From NCBI RefSeq assembly GCF_009687865.1, contig NZ_BLAE01000020.1:1-64000 (forward strand): a stretch of DNA of 64,000 nucleotides, given 5' to 3'. This document shows positions 1-13,262 of the stretch, piece after piece (positions within the stretch are counted from its first letter, which is position 1; each line of letters opens with the position of its first letter). Source of the stretch: Acrocarpospora macrocephala (GTDB taxonomy: Bacteria; Actinomycetota; Actinomycetes; Streptosporangiales; Streptosporangiaceae). Made by a program: the position numbers and the translations under genes. The notes under the pieces are model-generated. The model saw nothing but the letters and a program-made list of their open reading frames with translations. It made no database searches and had not been told where the DNA came from.

Positions 1-2170
1 CTCCAGCGCGGCCGCCACCTCAAGCACCGCCTCCTCGACACCGGAGATCACGGTGGAGGCCGGGCCGTTCACCGCCGCGACCGACACCTCACCCTCACGC
101 CCAGCCAGCAGCCCGGCGACCACATCCTCGGACGCCTGCACCGCCACCATCGCCCCACCGGAAGGCAACGCCTGCATCAACCGCGCCCGAGCCGCCACCA
201 ACGCACACGCATCCGCCAGCGAGAGCACCCCGGCCACATGAGCCGCCGTGATCTCCCCGATCGAATGACCGGCCAGCACATCCGGCCGCACACCCCACGA
301 CTCGACCAGCCGGAACAGGGCGGTCTCGACCGCGAACAACGCCGGCTGCGCCCACCCCGTCTGATCCAGCAGCCCGGCTTGGTCGGCGAACAGCACCTCA
401 CGCAACGACCCGTCGAGCAACGGGTCCAGCTCGGCGATCACCTCATCCAACGCCTGCGCGAACACCGGGAACCGGTCGTACAACTCCCGGCCCATCTCCG
501 CCCGCTGGCTGCCCTGACCGGTGAACAACACCGCCAGCTGCGGCTCCGCACCAGCCACCCCACGCACCACACCCGCACCCGGCAGGTCCTCCGCCAGCGC
601 GCCCAGCCCGGCCATCAGACCATCACGGTCCCCGGCCAACACCACCGCACGATGCTCGAACGCCGACCGCGTCGCAGCCAGCGAGAACCCCACATCGGCC
701 AGACCCAGACCAGCAGCACCCTCCAGACGGGCGACCAGCCGCCCGGCCTGCGCCCGCAACGCCCCAGCCGACCGACCCGACACCACCACCGGAACCAGCC
801 CCGGATCCACCGCCCCGGTCCGACTTTCCGGAACCTCCGGCCCCTGCTCGATGATCACGTGGGCGTTGGTGCCGCTGATCCCGAACGACGACACGGCGGC
901 CCGGCGCGGGCGATCGGTCTGCGGCCACCCCACCGGCTCGGTCACCAGCTCAACCGCACCCTCACTCCAGTCCACATGCGAGGACGGCGCATCCACATGC
1001 AACGTGCGCGGCACCACACCCTCGCGCATCGCCATGATCATCTTGATCACACCCGCCACACCCGCAGCCGCCTGCGTGTGACCGATGTTCGACTTGATCG
1101 AACCCAGCAGCAACGGACGATCCTCGTCCCGGTCCTGCCCATAGGTCGCCAGCAGCGCCTGCGCCTCGATCGGGTCACCCAGCGTCGTACCCGTACCGTG
1201 GCCTTCCACCGCGTCCACCTCGGACGCCGACAAACCGGCACCGGCCAGCGCCTGCCGGATCACCCGACGCTGCGACGGACCGTTCGGCGCCGTCAACCCG
1301 TTGGACGCCCCATCCTGATTGACCGCAGAACCCCGCACCACCGCCAGCACCTCGTGCCCGTTACGGCGCGCGTCCGACAACCGCTCCAGCACCAGCACAC
1401 CCACACCCTCCGACCAGCCCACCCCGTCGGCGCTGTCGGAGAACGCCTTGCACCGCCCATCAACCGACAGACCACGCTGCCGGGCGAACCCGATGAAGGT
1501 GTTCGGGGTCGACATCACCGTGGCCCCGCCCGCCAGCGCCAGCGAGCAATCTCCCGAGCGCAGCGCCTGCGCCGCCAGATGCAACGCCACCAGCGACGAC
1601 GAGCAGGCCGTGTCCACCGTCACCGCCGGACCCTCCAAACCCAGGGTGTACGACACCCGGCCGGAAGCGACGCTCGGCGCGGTCCCGGTCCCTTCATAAC
1701 CCTCGACCGCGTCGCGCCCGCCAAGCCCCTCAACCACCTCGCCAACCGCGGCCTGATGCACCCGGCCGGCGGCGTTGCCCAGGGTCAGGCCGTAATCGTT
1801 GTACATCACCCCGGTGAACACACCGGTCTGGCTGCCCCGCAACGACCCCGGCTCGATCCCCGCCCGCTCGACCGCCTCCCACGACACCTCCAGCAGCAAC
1901 CGCTGCTGCGGATCAACCGCCAGCGCCTCACGCGGCGAGATCCCGAAAAACCCCGCGTCGAACTCGTCGGCGTCATGCAGGAACCCGCCATGCCGCGTGT
2001 ACGACGCCCCCACCCGGCCAGGATCCGGATCATAGATGCCATCCAGATCCCACCCCCGATTCGTCGGGAAACCGGTGATCGCGTCGGTCTCCTCAACCAC
2101 CAGACGCCACAAATCCTCCGGAGAGGCGACCCCACCCGGATACCGGCACGCCATCCCCACGATCACAACC
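1..2170 (-). other. pksB module 3 (partial): KS-AT(malonyl type), processing domains beyond the left edge
   Basis: The KS Cys codon is at 1603-1605 and AT GHSIGE at 253-270; the sequence ends inside the AT before the HAFH position. The malonyl call therefore rests on GHSIGE and on close likeness to the ATs of modules 1 and 2. The KS carries about 20 extra residues in the loop between the motifs MYNDY and EGTGT (about 1690-1800). Its reductive domains cannot be seen. Confidence 0.85.
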
Positions 2171-5100
2171 GGGTCATCCGCCACCGAACGCACCACAGGC
2201 GACAGCACAGCCGAACCGGCCTGCTCACCCAGCAACTCGCCCAACAGGAACTCCGCCAGCACAACCGGCGTCGGATAGTCGAACACCAACGTCGCCGGCA
2301 ACCGCAACCCCGTCACCACACCCAGCCGGTTACGCAACTCCACCGCAGTGAGCGAGTCAAAACCCAGCTCACGGAACTCATGCCGCGCTTGGACGGCGTC
2401 CGCCGACGCGTGCCCCAGCACCGCCGCGACCTGCGCACGCACCAAATCCAGCACAAACCGCACCCGATCGGCCTGTCCCATGCCGGCCAGCCGCCCACCC
2501 AGCGACCCATCACCCGGCACCGGCACCAACGCCGATGCCGCCGACCGGCGAACCCCCCGCGCCAACCCTCGCAACAGATGCGGCACCTCACCACCCGCCC
2601 GTGCCACGGCCGCCGCATCCAACCGGGCCGCCACCACTGCCGCACGACCCACCACACCCGCCGCGTCGAACAACGCCAACCCCTGCTCGACCGCCAAGGC
2701 CGAGATCCCCGCCCGCGTCATCCGCCGAAGATCAACCTCAGCCAGTCCTCCCGTCATCCCCGCGTCTTGCGCCCACGGACCCCACGCAAGCGACAACCCC
2801 GCCAAACCCAGAGCACGCCGATGCTCAGCCAGCGCATCCAAGAACGCGTTCGCCGCCGCGTAATTGCCCTGACCCGCCCCACCGAACACCCCCGCCACCG
2901 ACGAGAACACCACGAACTCCGCCAGATCCAGATCCCGAGTCAGCTCGTGCAAATACCAGGCCGCATCCACCTTCGGCCGCAACACCGCATCCACACGCTC
3001 CGCCGACAACGACGAGATCGTCCCGTCATCCAGCACACCAGCAGTGTGAATGACCGCCGTCAGCGGATGAGCGGGATCCACCCCGGCCAGCAGAGCCGCC
3101 ACCTGCTCACGATCCGCCCCATCACACGCGATGATCTCCACCTCGGCGCCGTGCGCGATCAGCTCGGCCCGCAACTCCAGCGCACCCGGGGCATCGGCCC
3201 CCCGGCGGCTGGTCAGCAACAGACGCCGCACCCCACGCCCAGCCACCACATGCCGCGCGAACAACGCACCCAGACCACCGGTGCCACCAGTGATCAACAC
3301 CGTCCCCTCCAGATCCCACGAGCGGACACCGCCCCCATCAAGGGCATCGCCAAGATCAGAGCGGGGTGTCACCCGCGCCAGGCGGGGAACCAGCACCCCA
3401 CCGCCGCGCACCGCCACCTGCGGCTCACCCGAGGCCAGCACCCCGGCCAGCACCACAGACGAAATCAGCGGCGAAACCGTGGACAACCCCCCCAGCGGCG
3501 AGGACGGCTCCCCGGCCACACCCAACGGCGCCAACCGGCCCAGATCCCCGCCATCACGGCAGTCGGCCGCACCAACATCGACCAGCACGAACCGGCCCGG
3601 ATTCTCCGACTGCGCACTACGGACAAGACCCCACACGGCCGCAGCCGCCAGATCGGTGACCTCCTCACCCTCACCCACCGCGACCGCGCCCCGAGTCACC
3701 ACGACCAGACGCGAATCAGCGAACCGGTCATCGGCCAGCCACCCCTGCACCACTTCCAGCACCCGGACGGTCAGCGCATGCGACGACTCCACCACCCCAT
3801 CGGCCGGGTCGGAGACGACCTCGGTCAGCACCACACCAGGCACCGGCCCCTCCAGGACCGACAGGTCCGCGTGAACCGGCAGCACCAGCCCGTCGCGATC
3901 GCCGCTCGGGCCCGCCGGCGCTGTGCCGAGCACGTCCGAGCCGAGCACCGCCAACGGCACCGCCTCAGGCACCGCAAGCTCCGTCAGCGGCGTCCATTCC
4001 ACCCCGAACAGCGGATCCCGCCCCATCGTGCCACTGGAGGCCAGGGCGAACCGATCGGCTGAGACCGGCCGCAGCACCAGCGACCGCATCGACAGCACCA
4101 TTTCCCCGGCGGCGTCCACCGCGGTCACTGAAACCGAATCATCGCCCGTCCTGGCCAGCCGGACCCGCAACAACGACGCCCCACCCGCGTGCAAGGACAC
4201 CCCACCCCACGAGAACGGCAACAACACACCCTCGGAACCACCCAGCCGCCAATCCCCCAGTCCGGCGAACGGCACCACATGCAACGCCGCATCCAGCAAC
4301 GCCGGATGCACCCCGAACAACCCCGCATCAACCACCTGCTCCGGCAGCACAACCTCCGCGAACACCTCACCAGCCGCGCCCCGCCAGGCCCCCCGCAACC
4401 CCTGGAACACCGGACCGTAGCCGAACCCGCCCGCGGCCAGGTCCTCGTACAACCCGTCCAGCTCGATCGCGGTCGCGCCCCGCGGCGGCCAGACCTCGGC
4501 ATCGAACGACCCGGCTTCCGAAGCACCGGTCGCGAGCGTCCCGGTCGCGTGCCGCACCCACGGCACATCCTCACCGGCCTCCGCCAATCGGGCATAAACG
4601 TTCACGCTCCGGCGGCCCGACTCCTCCGGCGCACCCACCGCGATCTGGACCACGACCGCCTCGCCCTCGCCCAGCACCAGCGGCACGGTCAAGGACAGCT
4701 CCTCCACCAGGTCGCAACCGACCTGATCACCCGCCCGGATCGCCAGCTCAAGGAACCCGGTACCCGGGAAGATCACCGTGCCGGACACCACGTGATCGGC
4801 CAGCCACGGATGCGACCTCACCGACAGGCGCCCGGTCAGCAGCACACCGTCGGAGTCGGCCAGGCCCACCGCCGCACCCAGCAGCGGATGGCTCGCAGCG
4901 GTCAGCCCCAACCCTCGGGCATCCCCAGCCGAAGCGGGGTTCGGCCAGTACCACCGACGTTGGAAGGCGTATGTGGGCAGCTCCACCTGGCGCGCGCCCG
5001 GGAACATCGCCCGCCAATCGAGCGGCACCCCATGCACATGCAGCCCGGCCAGCGCGGACATCACCGCGCTCTGCTCATCCCGATCCCTGCGCAACACCGA

Positions 5101-8100
5101 CACCAGCACCAGGTCCGACTCGCGCGCGTCGACGTCCGAATCGGCGACCGCGGCAAGGGTCTCCTGAGCCATGGCGGTCAGAACGCCATCGGGACCCAGC
5201 TCCAGATACGCCCGCACACCCTGCGCATGCAACACACTGACACCGTCGGCGAAGCGGACCGCGCCACGCACCTGCTCCACCCAGTAATCCGGCGAGCACA
5301 ACCGCTCAGCCGTGACCAGCTCCCCGGTCAAAGTGGACACGATCGCAAGGCGCGGCGAGTTGTAGCTGAGCGTCCCGGCCAGGGCGCGGAAATCCGCCAG
5401 CATCGGATCCATCAACGGCGAATGGAACGCATGCGACACCCGCAACCGCCGCGTCCTGACCCCCCGAGATTCCAGCGCGGCCGCCACCTCAAGCACCGCC
5501 TCCTCGACCCCGGAAACCACCAGCGAGGCCGGGCCGTTGACCGCCGCGATCGACACCTGCTCTTCGCGCCCGGCCAGCAGATCGGTGACCTGATCCTCGG
5601 ACGCCTGGACCGCCACCATCGCCCCACCCGCGGCAAGCGCCTGCATCAACCGCGCCCGGGCCGCCACCAGCACACACGCATCGGCCAGCGAGAGCACCCC
5701 GGCCACGTGCGCCGCCGTGATCTCCCCGATCGAATGACCCGCCAGCACATCCGGCCGCACACCCCACGAGGACACCAACCGGAACAACGCCGTCTCCACC
5801 GCGAACAACGCCGGCTGCGCCCACCCCGTCTGATCCAGCAGCCCGGCCTGGTCGGCGAACAGCACCTCACGCAACGACCCATCCAGCAAGAAGTCGAACT
5901 CGCCGATCACCTCATCCAACGCCCGCGCGAACACCGGGAAACGCTCGTACAACTCCCGGCCCATCCCCACCCGCTGGCTACCCTGACCGGTGAACAACAC
6001 CGCAAGCCTCGGCTCCGCCCCGGCCACCCCGCGCACCACACCCACACCCGGCCGATCCTCGGCAACGGCCCGCAGTCCGGCCAGCGCACCCTCACGACCG
6101 CTCGCCAGCACCACCGCCCGGTGCTCGAACGCCGACCGCGTCGTCGCCAGCGAGAACCCCACATCGGCCAGACCCAGACCAGCCGCACCCTCCAGATGAG
6201 CGACCAGCCGCCCGGCCTGCGCCCGCAACGCCTGATCGGTCCGACCCGACACCACCACCGGAACCAGCCCCGGATCCACCACCGGATCCACCGCGACGCC
6301 CGCCACCGGCACCGTCCCGGCACCTGGCACCAGCTCCGCACCCGGATCTCGGTCAACAGCCCGGTCCTCAGCACGAGCCCCGGTCCGACTCTCCGAAACC
6401 TCCGGCCCCTGCTCGATGATCACGTGGGCGTTGGTGCCGCTGATCCCGAACGACGACACGGCGGCCCTGCGGCGCCGCCCCGCCTCCGGCCACCCCACCG
6501 GCTCGGTCACCAGCTCAACCGCACCCTCGCTCCAGTCCACATGCGAGGACGGCGCGTCCACATGCAGCGTCTTCGGCAGCAGGCCGTGCCGCATCGCCAG
6601 CACCATCTTGATCACACCGGCGACCCCAGCGGCGGCCTGCGTGTGACCGATGTTCGACTTGATCGACCCAAGAAGCAGCGGACGGTCCTCCGGCCGGTCC
6701 TGCCCATAGGTCGCCAGCAGCGCCTGCGCCTCGATCGGGTCACCCAGCGTCGTACCCGTACCGTGGCCTTCCACCACGTCCACATCAGCGGAAGCCAGCC
6801 CCGCACCAGCCAGCGCCTGGCGAATCACCCGACGCTGCGAAGGACCATTCGGCGCCGTCAACCCGTTCGACGCACCATCCTGATTGACCGCAGACCCCCG
6901 CACGATCGCGAGGATCTCGTGCCCGTTTCGGCGCGCGTCCGACAACCGCTCCAGCACCAGCACGCCCACGCCCTCCGACCAGCTCACCCCGTCGGCGCTG
7001 TCGGAGAACGCCTTGCACCTGCCGTCGGCTGCCAGCCCGCCCTGGGCGCTGAAATCAATGAAGGAGCTTGGCGTGGCCATCACTGTCACGCCACCGGCCA
7101 GCGCCAGCGAGCACTCACCCGAGCGCAGCGCCTGCGCCGCCAGATGCAACGCCACCAGCGACGACGAGCAGGCCGTGTCCACCGTCACCGCCGGACCCTC
7201 CAGGCCGAGGGTGTAGGACAAGCGGCCGCTCACGACGCTACCGGCGCTACCGATGCTGGAGAAGGTCATCACGTCCGGCGGGAGCGACACACTGTTCGCA
7301 TAGTCGTGGTACATCACGCCGGCGAAGACACCGGTATGGCTGCCGCGTAACGAGGTCGGGTCGATCCCGGCCCGCTCGATCGCCTCCCAGGTGGTCTCCA
7401 GGAGCAGGCGCTGCTGCGGGTCCATCGCCAGCGCCTCACGTGGCGAGATGCCGAAGAAGCCGGGGTCGAACTCCCCTGCCTCATGCAGGAAACCACCCTC
7501 ACGCACGTAGCTGGTGCCCCGGCTCTCCCGATCCGGGCTGTACAACGCCCTCAGATCCCACCCTCGATTCGTCGGGAAACCGGTGATCGCGTCGGTCTCC
7601 TCAACCACCAGACGCCACAAATCCTCCGGAGAGGCGACCCCACCCGGATACCGGCACGCCATCCCCACGATCACAACCGGGTCATCCGCCACCGAACGCA
7701 CCACAGGCGACAGCACAGCCGAACCGGCCTGCTCACCCAGCAACTCGCCCAACAGGAACTCCGCCAGCACAACCGGTGTCGGATAGTCGAACACCAACGT
7801 CGCCGGCAACCGCAACCCCGTGACCACACCCAGCCGGTTACGCAACTCCACCGCAGTGAGCGAGTCAAAACCCAGCTCACGGAACTCGAGCCGCACCTCC
7901 ACCCCATCCGGCGAGGCATGCCCCAGCACTGCGGCTACTTGGCTGCGGACGAGCTCAACCACCAACCGAATTCCATCAGCCTCCCCCAAACCGGCCAACC
8001 GTCCAGCCAGCGACCCATCGCCTGCCGCCGACGCCGCCGACCGGCGAACTCCCCGCACCAATCCCCGCAACAGATACGGCACCTCACCACCCGCCCGCGC

Positions 8101-11100
8101 CACGGCGGACACGTCCAACCGCGCCGTCACCACCGCCGCACGACCCACCGCGACAGCCGCGTCGAACAACCCCAAGCCTTGCTCGGCCGTCAAGGTCAGA
8201 ATCCCCGCCCGCGCCATCCTGTGCATATCGGCCTGGCCCAGCGTGCCCGTCATCCCCGCGTCTTGCGCCCACGGACCCCACGCAAGCGACAACCCCGCCA
8301 AACCCAGAGCACGCCGATGCTCAGCCAGCGCATCCAAGAACGCGTTCGCCGCCGCGTAATTGCCCTGACCCGCCCCACCGAACACCCCCGCCACCGACGA
8401 GAACACGACGAACTCCGCCAGATCCAGATCCCGAGTCAGCTCGTGCAAATACCAGGCCGCATCCACCTTCGGCCGCAGCACCGCATCCACACGCTCCGCC
8501 GACAACGACGAGATCGTCCCGTCATCCAGCACACCAGCGGTGTGAATGACCGCCGTCAGCGGATGAGCGGCCGGGACCTGAGCCAGCAACGCCGCGACCT
8601 GATCCCGGTCTGCCACATCACACGCGGCGATCGAAACCTCCACGCCATGCGCGATCAGCTCCGCCTGCAACTCCACCGCACCCGGAGCGTCCGCCCCCCG
8701 GCGGCTGGCCAGCAGCAGACGCCGAACCCCACGCCCGGCCACCACATGCCGCGCGAACAACGCACCCAGACCACCGGTGCCGCCGGTGATCAGCACCGTC
8801 CCCTCCGGATCCCAGGGGCGTACGACATCACCACCAGCGCCACCAGGAGCACGACGCGCTCCACCCAGGTCGCCGCCACGGTCAGAGGTGGTGGTCACCC
8901 GCGCCAGCCGAGGCACCCACACCTCACCGCCGCGGATCGCCGCCTGTGGTTCGCCTGACGCCAACACCTCACCCATCGCTTCGGGCAACGTTCCCGGCAA
9001 CGCCGACAGCGAGGATCTGTCATCCACATCCACCAGCACGAACCGGCCGGGATGCTCGGACTGCGCGCTCCGCACCAGACCCCACACCGCTGCCGCCGCG
9101 AGATCAGCCGCGCCCTCGCCGTCATCGGCCGCCACCGCACCCGTGGTCACGAACACCAAACGGGAACCATGACACCGGGCGTCAGCCAGCCACGCCTGCA
9201 CCAACCCCAGCACCTGGGCGGTCAACTCGTGAACCGACCCCACCACGTCCCCGTCCGGATCCGTGACCGCCTGCGTCAGCACCACCCCGGGTACCGGCCC
9301 TGCCGCCAGCAGCGACGGCAGATCCAGATGGAACGGAACCGAATCCCCACCCGGCCGCCACGCCGCGATGGCACCCAACGCCCCGAAACCCAGCACCGCC
9401 GGCGGCATCCCATCGGCCACCCCACCTGCTGCCGCACTCTTCGGCACCGGCGTCCATTCCACCCCGAACAGCGCATCCCGCCCCATCCTGCGATCACCGG
9501 AAGCGAGGGCGAACCGATCAGCTGAGACCGGCCGCAGCACCAGCGACCGCGCCGACAACACCATTCCCCCGGCCGCGTCCACCGCAGTCACCGAAACCGA
9601 ATCATCACCCGTCCTGACCAGCCGGACCCGCAACAACGACGCCCCACCCGCGTGCAAGGACACCCCACCCCACGCGAACGGCAACAACACACCCTCCGAA
9701 CCCCCCAGCCCCCAATCCCCCAACCCGGCAAACGGCACCACATGCAACGCCGCATCCAGCAACGCCGGATGCACCCCGAACAACCCCCCATCAACCACCT
9801 CCTCCGGCAACACGACCTCCGCGAACACCTCACCAGCCGCGCCCCGCCACGCCGCACGCAACCCCTGAAACACTGGCCCATAACCCAACCCACCCCCAGC
9901 CAGCCGGCCATACAACCCACCCAGCTCAATCACCGACGCACCCCGCGGCGGCCACACCGCCGCATCGAACACCGCCGTGTCAAGGAGCGTGCCAGCCGCA
10001 CCACCGGCCCCGACGACCTGCCGCCGATCGTTCTGAACGTTCGTTCCAGCGCTGTGATCACTGCTCGTCAGCACACCACCGGCGTGCCGTACCCACGTAT
10101 CACGATCGTCCGTCTCGGCAGGCCGAGCATGAATGCTCAGTTCCCGGCGACCCGACCCGTCAGCAGGTCCCACCCGTACCTGAACTGTCACGGCCTCAGC
10201 CGCACCCAGCACCAGCGGCGCGGTCAAGGTCAGCTCCTCGACCACATCACAGCCGACCTGATCACCCGCTCTGATCGCCAGCTCCAGGAATCCGGTGCCC
10301 GGGAACACCACCGTCCCGCCCACCATGTGATCGGCCAGCCATGGATGCGACCTCAGCGAGATACGACCGGTCAGCAGCACCCCATCCAAACCGGCCAGCC
10401 CAACAGCGGCCCCAAGAAGCGGGTGCTGGGCGGCCGTCAGGCCCGCCGTAGTCAGGTCTCCCGCTCGCGAGACCGCGCCATCAGCCCAGAAACGCCGACG
10501 CTGGAAGGCGTATGTGGGCAGCTCCACCTGGCGGGCACCAGGGAACATCGCCCGCCAATCGAGCGGCACCCCATGCACATGCAACTCGGCCAGCGCCGAC
10601 ATCACCGCGCTCTGCTCATCCCGATCCCTGCGCAACACCGACACCAGCACCAGGTCCGACTCGCGCGCGTCGACGTCCGAATCAGCGATCACGACAAGGG
10701 TCTCCTGAGCCATGGCGGTCAATACCCCGCCGGGACCCAGCTCCAGATACGCCCGCACACCCTGCGCATGCAACGTACGGACGCCCTCGGAGAACCGCAC
10801 GGCCTGGCGCACCTGATCCACCCAGTAATCCGGCGAGCACAACCGCTCGGCCGTGGCCTGCTCTCCGGTCAGGGTGGACACCACCGGAATCCGCGGCGGG
10901 TTGTAGCTGAGCGTCCCAGCCAAGGCACGGAAATCCGCCAGCATCGGATCCATCAACGGCGAATGGAACGCATGCGACACCCGCAACCGCCGCGTCCTGA
11001 CCCCCTGAGACTCCAGCGCAGCCGCCACCTCAAGGACAGGCTCCTCCGCCCCGGAGATCACCACCGAGGCAGGGCCGTTCACCGCCGCGACCGACACCTC

Positions 11101-13248
11101 ACCCTCACGCCCGGCCAGCAGCCCGGCGACCACATCCTCGGACGCCTGCACCGCCACCATCGCCCCACCGGACGGCAACGCCTGCATCAACCGCGCCCGG
11201 GCCGCCACCAGCGCACACGCATCACCCAGCGACAACACCCCGGCCACGTGAGCCGCCGTGATCTCCCCAATCGAATGACCGGCCAGCACATCCGGCCGCA
11301 CACCCCACGAGGACACCAACCGGAACAACGCCGTCTCCACCGCGAACAACGCCGGCTGCGCCCACCCTGTCTGATCCAGCGCCTCCGCCTCAGCCGTATC
11401 CGGCTCGGCGAACAGCACCTCCCGCAACGATCCGTCGAGCAGCGGGTCCAGCTCAGCGATCACCTCATCCAACGCCTGCGCGAACACCGGGAAACGGTCG
11501 TACAACTCCCGGCCCATCCCCGCCCGCTGGCTGCCCTGACCGGTGAACAACACCGCAAGCCTCGGCTCCGCCCCGGCCACCCCGCGCACCACACCGGCAC
11601 CCGGCCGATCCTCGGCAACGGCCCGCAGTCCGGCCAGCGCGCCCTCGCGATCCCCGACGATCACCGCCGCCCGGTGCTCGAACGCCGACCGCGTCGTCGC
11701 CAGCGAGAACGCCATATCGGCCAGCCCGACATCAGGCACACCGTCCAGGTACGACGCCAGCCGCTCGGCCTGGGCCCGCAACGCCTGATCGGTCCGACCC
11801 GAGACCAGCAGCGGCACCGACAACCCTCCGTCCACCACGGGCACCGGGCGCTCGGACACCACATCAACGCCCTGCTCGATGATCACGTGGGCGTTGGTGC
11901 CGCTGATCCCGAACGACGACACGGCGGCCCGGCGCGGGCGATCGCTCCGCGGCCACCCCACCGGCTCGGCCACCAGCTCAACCGCACCCTCACTCCAGTC
12001 CACATGCGAAGACGGCGCATCCACATGCAACGTGCGCGGCACCACACCCTCACGCATCGCCATGACCATCTTGATCACACCCGCCACACCCGCAGCCGCC
12101 TGCGCGTGACCGATGTTCGACTTGACCGACCCAAGAAGCAGCGGACGATCCTCCGGCCGATCCTGCCCATAGGTCGCCAAAAGCGCCTGCGCCTCGATCG
12201 GATCACCCAGCGTCGTACCCGTACCGTGCGCCTCGACCACGTCGACATCCGCGTAGGACAACCCCGCGCCGGCCAGCGCCTGCCGGATCACCCGCTCCTG
12301 CGACGGACCATTGGGCGCCGTCAGGCCATTGGAGGCACCATCCTGGTTGACCGCGCTGCCCCGCAGCACCGCGAGTACCTGGTGGCCCAGCCGCCGCGCG
12401 TCCGACAGCCGCTCCACCACCAGGACGCCGGCGCCCTCCGCCCAGACGGTGCCGTCAGCCGCCGCCGCGAACGACTTGCACCGGCCGTCCGGCGCCAGGC
12501 CCCGCTGCCTGCTGAACTCCACGAACATGCCAGGGTTGGCCATCACCGTGACGCCACCGGCCAGGGCCAGGGAGCACTCCCCGGCCAGCAGGGCACGGGC
12601 CGCCTGGTGCAATGCGACCAGGGACGAGGAACACGCGGTGTCCACGGTGACCGCAGGCCCCTCCAGGCCCAGCGCGTAAGCCACCCGCCCGGACACGACG
12701 CTGGCGGTGGTGCCGGTCAGCAGGTGCCCCTCGAATACCTCGGGGGCGGCGTAGAGCGGGGCGGCGTAGTCCTGCGCGATCGCTCCGACGAACACACCGG
12801 TACGGCTGCCGCGCAGGGAGCGCGGGTCGATCCCAGCCCGCTCCACCGCCTCCCACGACGTCTCCAGCAACAACCGCTGCTGCGGATCCATCGCCAGCGC
12901 CTCCCGCGGCGAGATCCCGAAGAACCCCGCGTCGAACCCCGCCGCGTCCGCCAGGAACCCACCCACCCGCAGGTAACTCTTCCCGGCCCGATCCGGGTCG
13001 GGGTCGTACAGGCTGTCCACGTCCCAGCCCCGATCGGCCGGGAAGTCGCCGATCGCGTCGCGCTCGCCGGCCACCAGTTCCCACAGGTCCTCCGGCGAGG
13101 TCACCCCGCCGGGGAACCGGCAGGCCATGCCGACGACGGCGATGGGCTCCCGGTCGCGTTCCTCCAGGTCGCGCAGGCGCTTGCGCGTCTCGTGCAGCTC
13201 GACGGTCACCCGCCTCAGGTATTCGACGAGCTGCTCGTTGTCCGTCAT
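1..13248 (-). CDS. pksB: modular type I PKS, three malonyl modules seen (KS-AT-DH-KR-ACP, KS-AT-DH-KR-ACP, KS-AT...), 3' end outside window
   Basis: This is an elongation PKS with 4,416 codons in the window and no stop before the left edge. The N-terminus has a coiled-coil docking helix (residues 1-35, starting [11 protein letters not shown]). Module 1: KS Cys206, AT with GHSIGE near 657 and HAFH near 758 (malonyl type), DH His974/Asp1165, KR Tyr1631 with the B-type LDD motif, ACP Ser1796. Module 2: KS Cys2027, malonyl-type AT (2504, about 2605), DH His2819/Asp2986, B-type KR Tyr3463, ACP Ser3632. Module 3: KS Cys3882 and AT with GHSIGE at 4327, cut off there. All visible catalytic residues are present and there is no ER, so modules 1 and 2 should each install an E alkene. 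ATG 13248 is chosen because GGGGGA (13256-13261) lies 7 nt upstream and the docking helix starts there. An in-frame ATG at 13266 overlaps the pksA stop as ATGA and is also possible. The gene follows pksA and probably accepts its chain. Confidence 0.95.
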   Translation of the reverse strand, partial: MTDNEQLVEYLRRVTVELHETRKRLRDLEERDREPIAVVGMACRFPGGVTSPEDLWELVAGERDAIGDFPADRGWDVDSLYDPDPDRAGKSYLRVGGFLADAAGFDAGFFGISPREALAMDPQQRLLLETSWEAVERAGIDPRSLRGSRTGVFVGAIAQDYAAPLYAAPEVFEGHLLTGTTASVVSGRVAYALGLEGPAVTVDTACSSSLVALHQAARALLAGECSLALAGGVTVMANPGMFVEFSRQRGLAPDGRCKSFAAAADGTVWAEGAGVLVVERLSDARRLGHQVLAVLRGSAVNQDGASNGLTAPNGPSQERVIRQALAGAGLSYADVDVVEAHGTGTTLGDPIEAQALLATYGQDRPEDRPLLLGSVKSNIGHAQAAAGVAGVIKMVMAMREGVVPRTLHVDAPSSHVDWSEGAVELVAEPVGWPRSDRPRRAAVSSFGISGTNAHVIIEQGVDVVSERPVPVVDGGLSVPLLVSGRTDQALRAQAERLASYLDGVPDVGLADMAFSLATTRSAFEHRAAVIVGDREGALAGLRAVAEDRPGAGVVRGVAGAEPRLAVLFTGQGSQRAGMGRELYDRFPVFAQALDEVIAELDPLLDGSLREVLFAEPDTAEAEALDQTGWAQPALFAVETALFRLVSSWGVRPDVLAGHSIGEITAAHVAGVLSLGDACALVAARARLMQALPSGGAMVAVQASEDVVAGLLAGREGEVSVAAVNGPASVVISGAEEPVLEVAAALESQGVRTRRLRVSHAFHSPLMDPMLADFRALAGTLSYNPPRIPVVSTLTGEQATAERLCSPDYWVDQVRQAVRFSEGVRTLHAQGVRAYLELGPGGVLTAMAQETLVVIADSDVDARESDLVLVSVLRRDRDEQSAVMSALAELHVHGVPLDWRAMFPGARQVELPTYAFQRRRFWADGAVSRAGDLTTAGLTAAQHPLLGAAVGLAGLDGVLLTGRISLRSHPWLADHMVGGTVVFPGTGFLELAIRAGDQVGCDVVEELTLTAPLVLGAAEAVTVQVRVGPADGSGRRELSIHARPAETDDRDTWVRHAGGVLTSSDHSAGTNVQNDRRQVVGAGGAAGTLLDTAVFDAAVWPPRGASVIELGGLYGRLAGGGLGYGPVFQGLRAAWRGAAGEVFAEVVLPEEVVDGGLFGVHPALLDAALHVVPFAGLGDWGLGGSEGVLLPFAWGGVSLHAGGASLLRVRLVRTGDDSVSVTAVDAAGGMVLSARSLVLRPVSADRFALASGDRRMGRDALFGVEWTPVPKSAAAGGVADGMPPAVLGFGALGAIAAWRPGGDSVPFHLDLPSLLAAGPVPGVVLTQAVTDPDGDVVGSVHELTAQVLGLVQAWLADARCHGSRLVFVTTGAVAADDGEGAADLAAAAVWGLVRSAQSEHPGRFVLVDVDDRSSLSALPGTLPEAMGEVLASGEPQAAIRGGEVWVPRLARVTTTSDRGGDLGGARRAPGGAGGDVVRPWDPEGTVLITGGTGGLGALFARHVVAGRGVRRLLLASRRGADAPGAVELQAELIAHGVEVSIAACDVADRDQVAALLAQVPAAHPLTAVIHTAGVLDDGTISSLSAERVDAVLRPKVDAAWYLHELTRDLDLAEFVVFSSVAGVFGGAGQGNYAAANAFLDALAEHRRALGLAGLSLAWGPWAQDAGMTGTLGQADMHRMARAGILTLTAEQGLGLFDAAVAVGRAAVVTARLDVSAVARAGGEVPYLLRGLVRGVRRSAASAAGDGSLAGRLAGLGEADGIRLVVELVRSQVAAVLGHASPDGVEVRLEFRELGFDSLTAVELRNRLGVVTGLRLPATLVFDYPTPVVLAEFLLGELLGEQAGSAVLSPVVRSVADDPVVIVGMACRYPGGVASPEDLWRLVVEETDAITGFPTNRGWDLRALYSPDRESRGTSYVREGGFLHEAGEFDPGFFGISPREALAMDPQQRLLLETTWEAIERAGIDPTSLRGSHTGVFAGVMYHDYANSVSLPPDVMTFSSIGSAGSVVSGRLSYTLGLEGPAVTVDTACSSSLVALHLAAQALRSGECSLALAGGVTVMATPSSFIDFSAQGGLAADGRCKAFSDSADGVSWSEGVGVLVLERLSDARRNGHEILAIVRGSAVNQDGASNGLTAPNGPSQRRVIRQALAGAGLASADVDVVEGHGTGTTLGDPIEAQALLATYGQDRPEDRPLLLGSIKSNIGHTQAAAGVAGVIKMVLAMRHGLLPKTLHVDAPSSHVDWSEGAVELVTEPVGWPEAGRRRRAAVSSFGISGTNAHVIIEQGPEVSESRTGARAEDRAVDRDPGAELVPGAGTVPVAGVAVDPVVDPGLVPVVVSGRTDQALRAQAGRLVAHLEGAAGLGLADVGFSLATTRSAFEHRAVVLASGREGALAGLRAVAEDRPGVGVVRGVAGAEPRLAVLFTGQGSQRVGMGRELYERFPVFARALDEVIGEFDFLLDGSLREVLFADQAGLLDQTGWAQPALFAVETALFRLVSSWGVRPDVLAGHSIGEITAAHVAGVLSLADACVLVAARARLMQALAAGGAMVAVQASEDQVTDLLAGREEQVSIAAVNGPASLVVSGVEEAVLEVAAALESRGVRTRRLRVSHAFHSPLMDPMLADFRALAGTLSYNSPRLAIVSTLTGELVTAERLCSPDYWVEQVRGAVRFADGVSVLHAQGVRAYLELGPDGVLTAMAQETLAAVADSDVDARESDLVLVSVLRRDRDEQSAVMSALAGLHVHGVPLDWRAMFPGARQVELPTYAFQRRWYWPNPASAGDARGLGLTAASHPLLGAAVGLADSDGVLLTGRLSVRSHPWLADHVVSGTVIFPGTGFLELAIRAGDQVGCDLVEELSLTVPLVLGEGEAVVVQIAVGAPEESGRRSVNVYARLAEAGEDVPWVRHATGTLATGASEAGSFDAEVWPPRGATAIELDGLYEDLAAGGFGYGPVFQGLRGAWRGAAGEVFAEVVLPEQVVDAGLFGVHPALLDAALHVVPFAGLGDWRLGGSEGVLLPFSWGGVSLHAGGASLLRVRLARTGDDSVSVTAVDAAGEMVLSMRSLVLRPVSADRFALASSGTMGRDPLFGVEWTPLTELAVPEAVPLAVLGSDVLGTAPAGPSGDRDGLVLPVHADLSVLEGPVPGVVLTEVVSDPADGVVESSHALTVRVLEVVQGWLADDRFADSRLVVVTRGAVAVGEGEEVTDLAAAAVWGLVRSAQSENPGRFVLVDVGAADCRDGGDLGRLAPLGVAGEPSSPLGGLSTVSPLISSVVLAGVLASGEPQVAVRGGGVLVPRLARVTPRSDLGDALDGGGVRSWDLEGTVLITGGTGGLGALFARHVVAGRGVRRLLLTSRRGADAPGALELRAELIAHGAEVEIIACDGADREQVAALLAGVDPAHPLTAVIHTAGVLDDGTISSLSAERVDAVLRPKVDAAWYLHELTRDLDLAEFVVFSSVAGVFGGAGQGNYAAANAFLDALAEHRRALGLAGLSLAWGPWAQDAGMTGGLAEVDLRRMTRAGISALAVEQGLALFDAAGVVGRAAVVAARLDAAAVARAGGEVPHLLRGLARGVRRSAASALVPVPGDGSLGGRLAGMGQADRVRFVLDLVRAQVAAVLGHASADAVQARHEFRELGFDSLTAVELRNRLGVVTGLRLPATLVFDYPTPVVLAEFLLGELLGEQAGSAVLSPVVRSVADDPVVIVGMACRYPGGVASPEDLWRLVVEETDAITGFPTNRGWDLDGIYDPDPGRVGASYTRHGGFLHDADEFDAGFFGISPREALAVDPQQRLLLEVSWEAVERAGIEPGSLRGSQTGVFTGVMYNDYGLTLGNAAGRVHQAAVGEVVEGLGGRDAVEGYEGTGTAPSVASGRVSYTLGLEGPAVTVDTACSSSLVALHLAAQALRSGDCSLALAGGATVMSTPNTFIGFARQRGLSVDGRCKAFSDSADGVGWSEGVGVLVLERLSDARRNGHEVLAVVRGSAVNQDGASNGLTAPNGPSQRRVIRQALAGAGLSASEVDAVEGHGTGTTLGDPIEAQALLATYGQDRDEDRPLLLGSIKSNIGHTQAAAGVAGVIKMIMAMREGVVPRTLHVDAPSSHVDWSEGAVELVTEPVGWPQTDRPRRAAVSSFGISGTNAHVIIEQGPEVPESRTGAVDPGLVPVVVSGRSAGALRAQAGRLVARLEGAAGLGLADVGFSLAATRSAFEHRAVVLAGDRDGLMAGLGALAEDLPGAGVVRGVAGAEPQLAVLFTGQGSQRAEMGRELYDRFPVFAQALDEVIAELDPLLDGSLREVLFADQAGLLDQTGWAQPALFAVETALFRLVESWGVRPDVLAGHSIGEITAAHVAGVLSLADACALVAARARLMQALPSGGAMVAVQASEDVVAGLLAGREGEVSVAAVNGPASTVISGVEEAVLEVAAALE
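2058..2379. repeat. Near-identical repeat copy 1 (pksB ACP-2 to KS-3 linker)
   Basis: This tract matches 7566-7887 with only two differences seen by eye in about 320 bp, and the first 211 bp (2058-2268) appear identical, including third codon positions. It spans the ACP Ser region, the inter-module linker and the start of the next KS. Confidence 0.85.
2300..7700 (-). other. pksB module 2: KS-AT(malonyl)-DH-KR(B)-ACP
   Basis: Key codons: KS Cys 7168-7170, AT GHSIGE 5722-5739, HAFH about 5421-5432, DH His 4792-4794 and Asp 4291-4293, KR Tyr 2860-2862, ACP Ser 2353-2355. The DH motif reads [10 protein letters not shown], which fits HxxxGxxxxP. Predicted outcome: a second alkene conjugated with that of module 1. 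Large parts are almost identical in DNA to module 1. Confidence 0.93.
2753..3061. repeat. Near-identical KR repeat copy 1 (pksB module 2)
   Basis: This tract matches about 8250-8558 with about three differences by eye. It covers the catalytic part of the KR, including the Tyr codon. Confidence 0.8.
7566..7887. repeat. Near-identical repeat copy 2 (pksB ACP-1 to KS-2 linker)
   Basis: Partner of 2058-2379. Such identity at silent positions indicates recent duplication or gene conversion. Confidence 0.85.
7800..13150 (-). other. pksB module 1: KS-AT(malonyl)-DH-KR(B)-ACP
   Basis: Key codons: KS Cys 12631-12633, AT GHSIGE 11263-11280, HAFH about 10962-10973, DH His 10327-10329 and Asp 9754-9756, KR Rossmann motif about 8780-8815, KR Tyr 8356-8358, ACP Ser 7861-7863. 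The stretch of about 700 nt between DH and the KR Rossmann motif matches a KR structural subdomain, not an ER. Predicted outcome: one E alkene. Confidence 0.93.
8250..8558. repeat. Near-identical KR repeat copy 2 (pksB module 1)
   Basis: Partner of 2753-3061. Confidence 0.8.
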
Positions 13249-13255
13249 CCGCGCG

Positions 13256-13261
13256 TCCCCC
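13256..13261 (-). promoter_or_regulatory. Ribosome-binding site for pksB
   Basis: GGGGGA, 7 nt before ATG 13248, just outside the pksA stop (13263-13265). The alternative in-frame ATG 13266 overlaps the same stop as ATGA and has a GAGGAA upstream, so translation of pksB is probably coupled to pksA either way. Confidence 0.6.
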
Positions 13262-13262
13262 G

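Noticed and set aside
238-4062. Very long plus-strand open frames opposite the PKS genes (also 9652-14754, 13692-19013, 31928-37882, 45065-48952, 57775-60903)
   Set aside because: They mirror the third-position GC bias of the minus-strand PKS codons, are rich in Arg, Pro, His and Gln, show no domain, and repeat with the modules. The minus-strand frames carry the full set of PKS motifs.
8815-9530. A possible ER between DH and KR in pksB module 1
   Set aside because: The stretch lacks the NFRD and GGVGMAA motifs and reads as the KR structural subdomain ([14 protein letters not shown]), so no ER is present.
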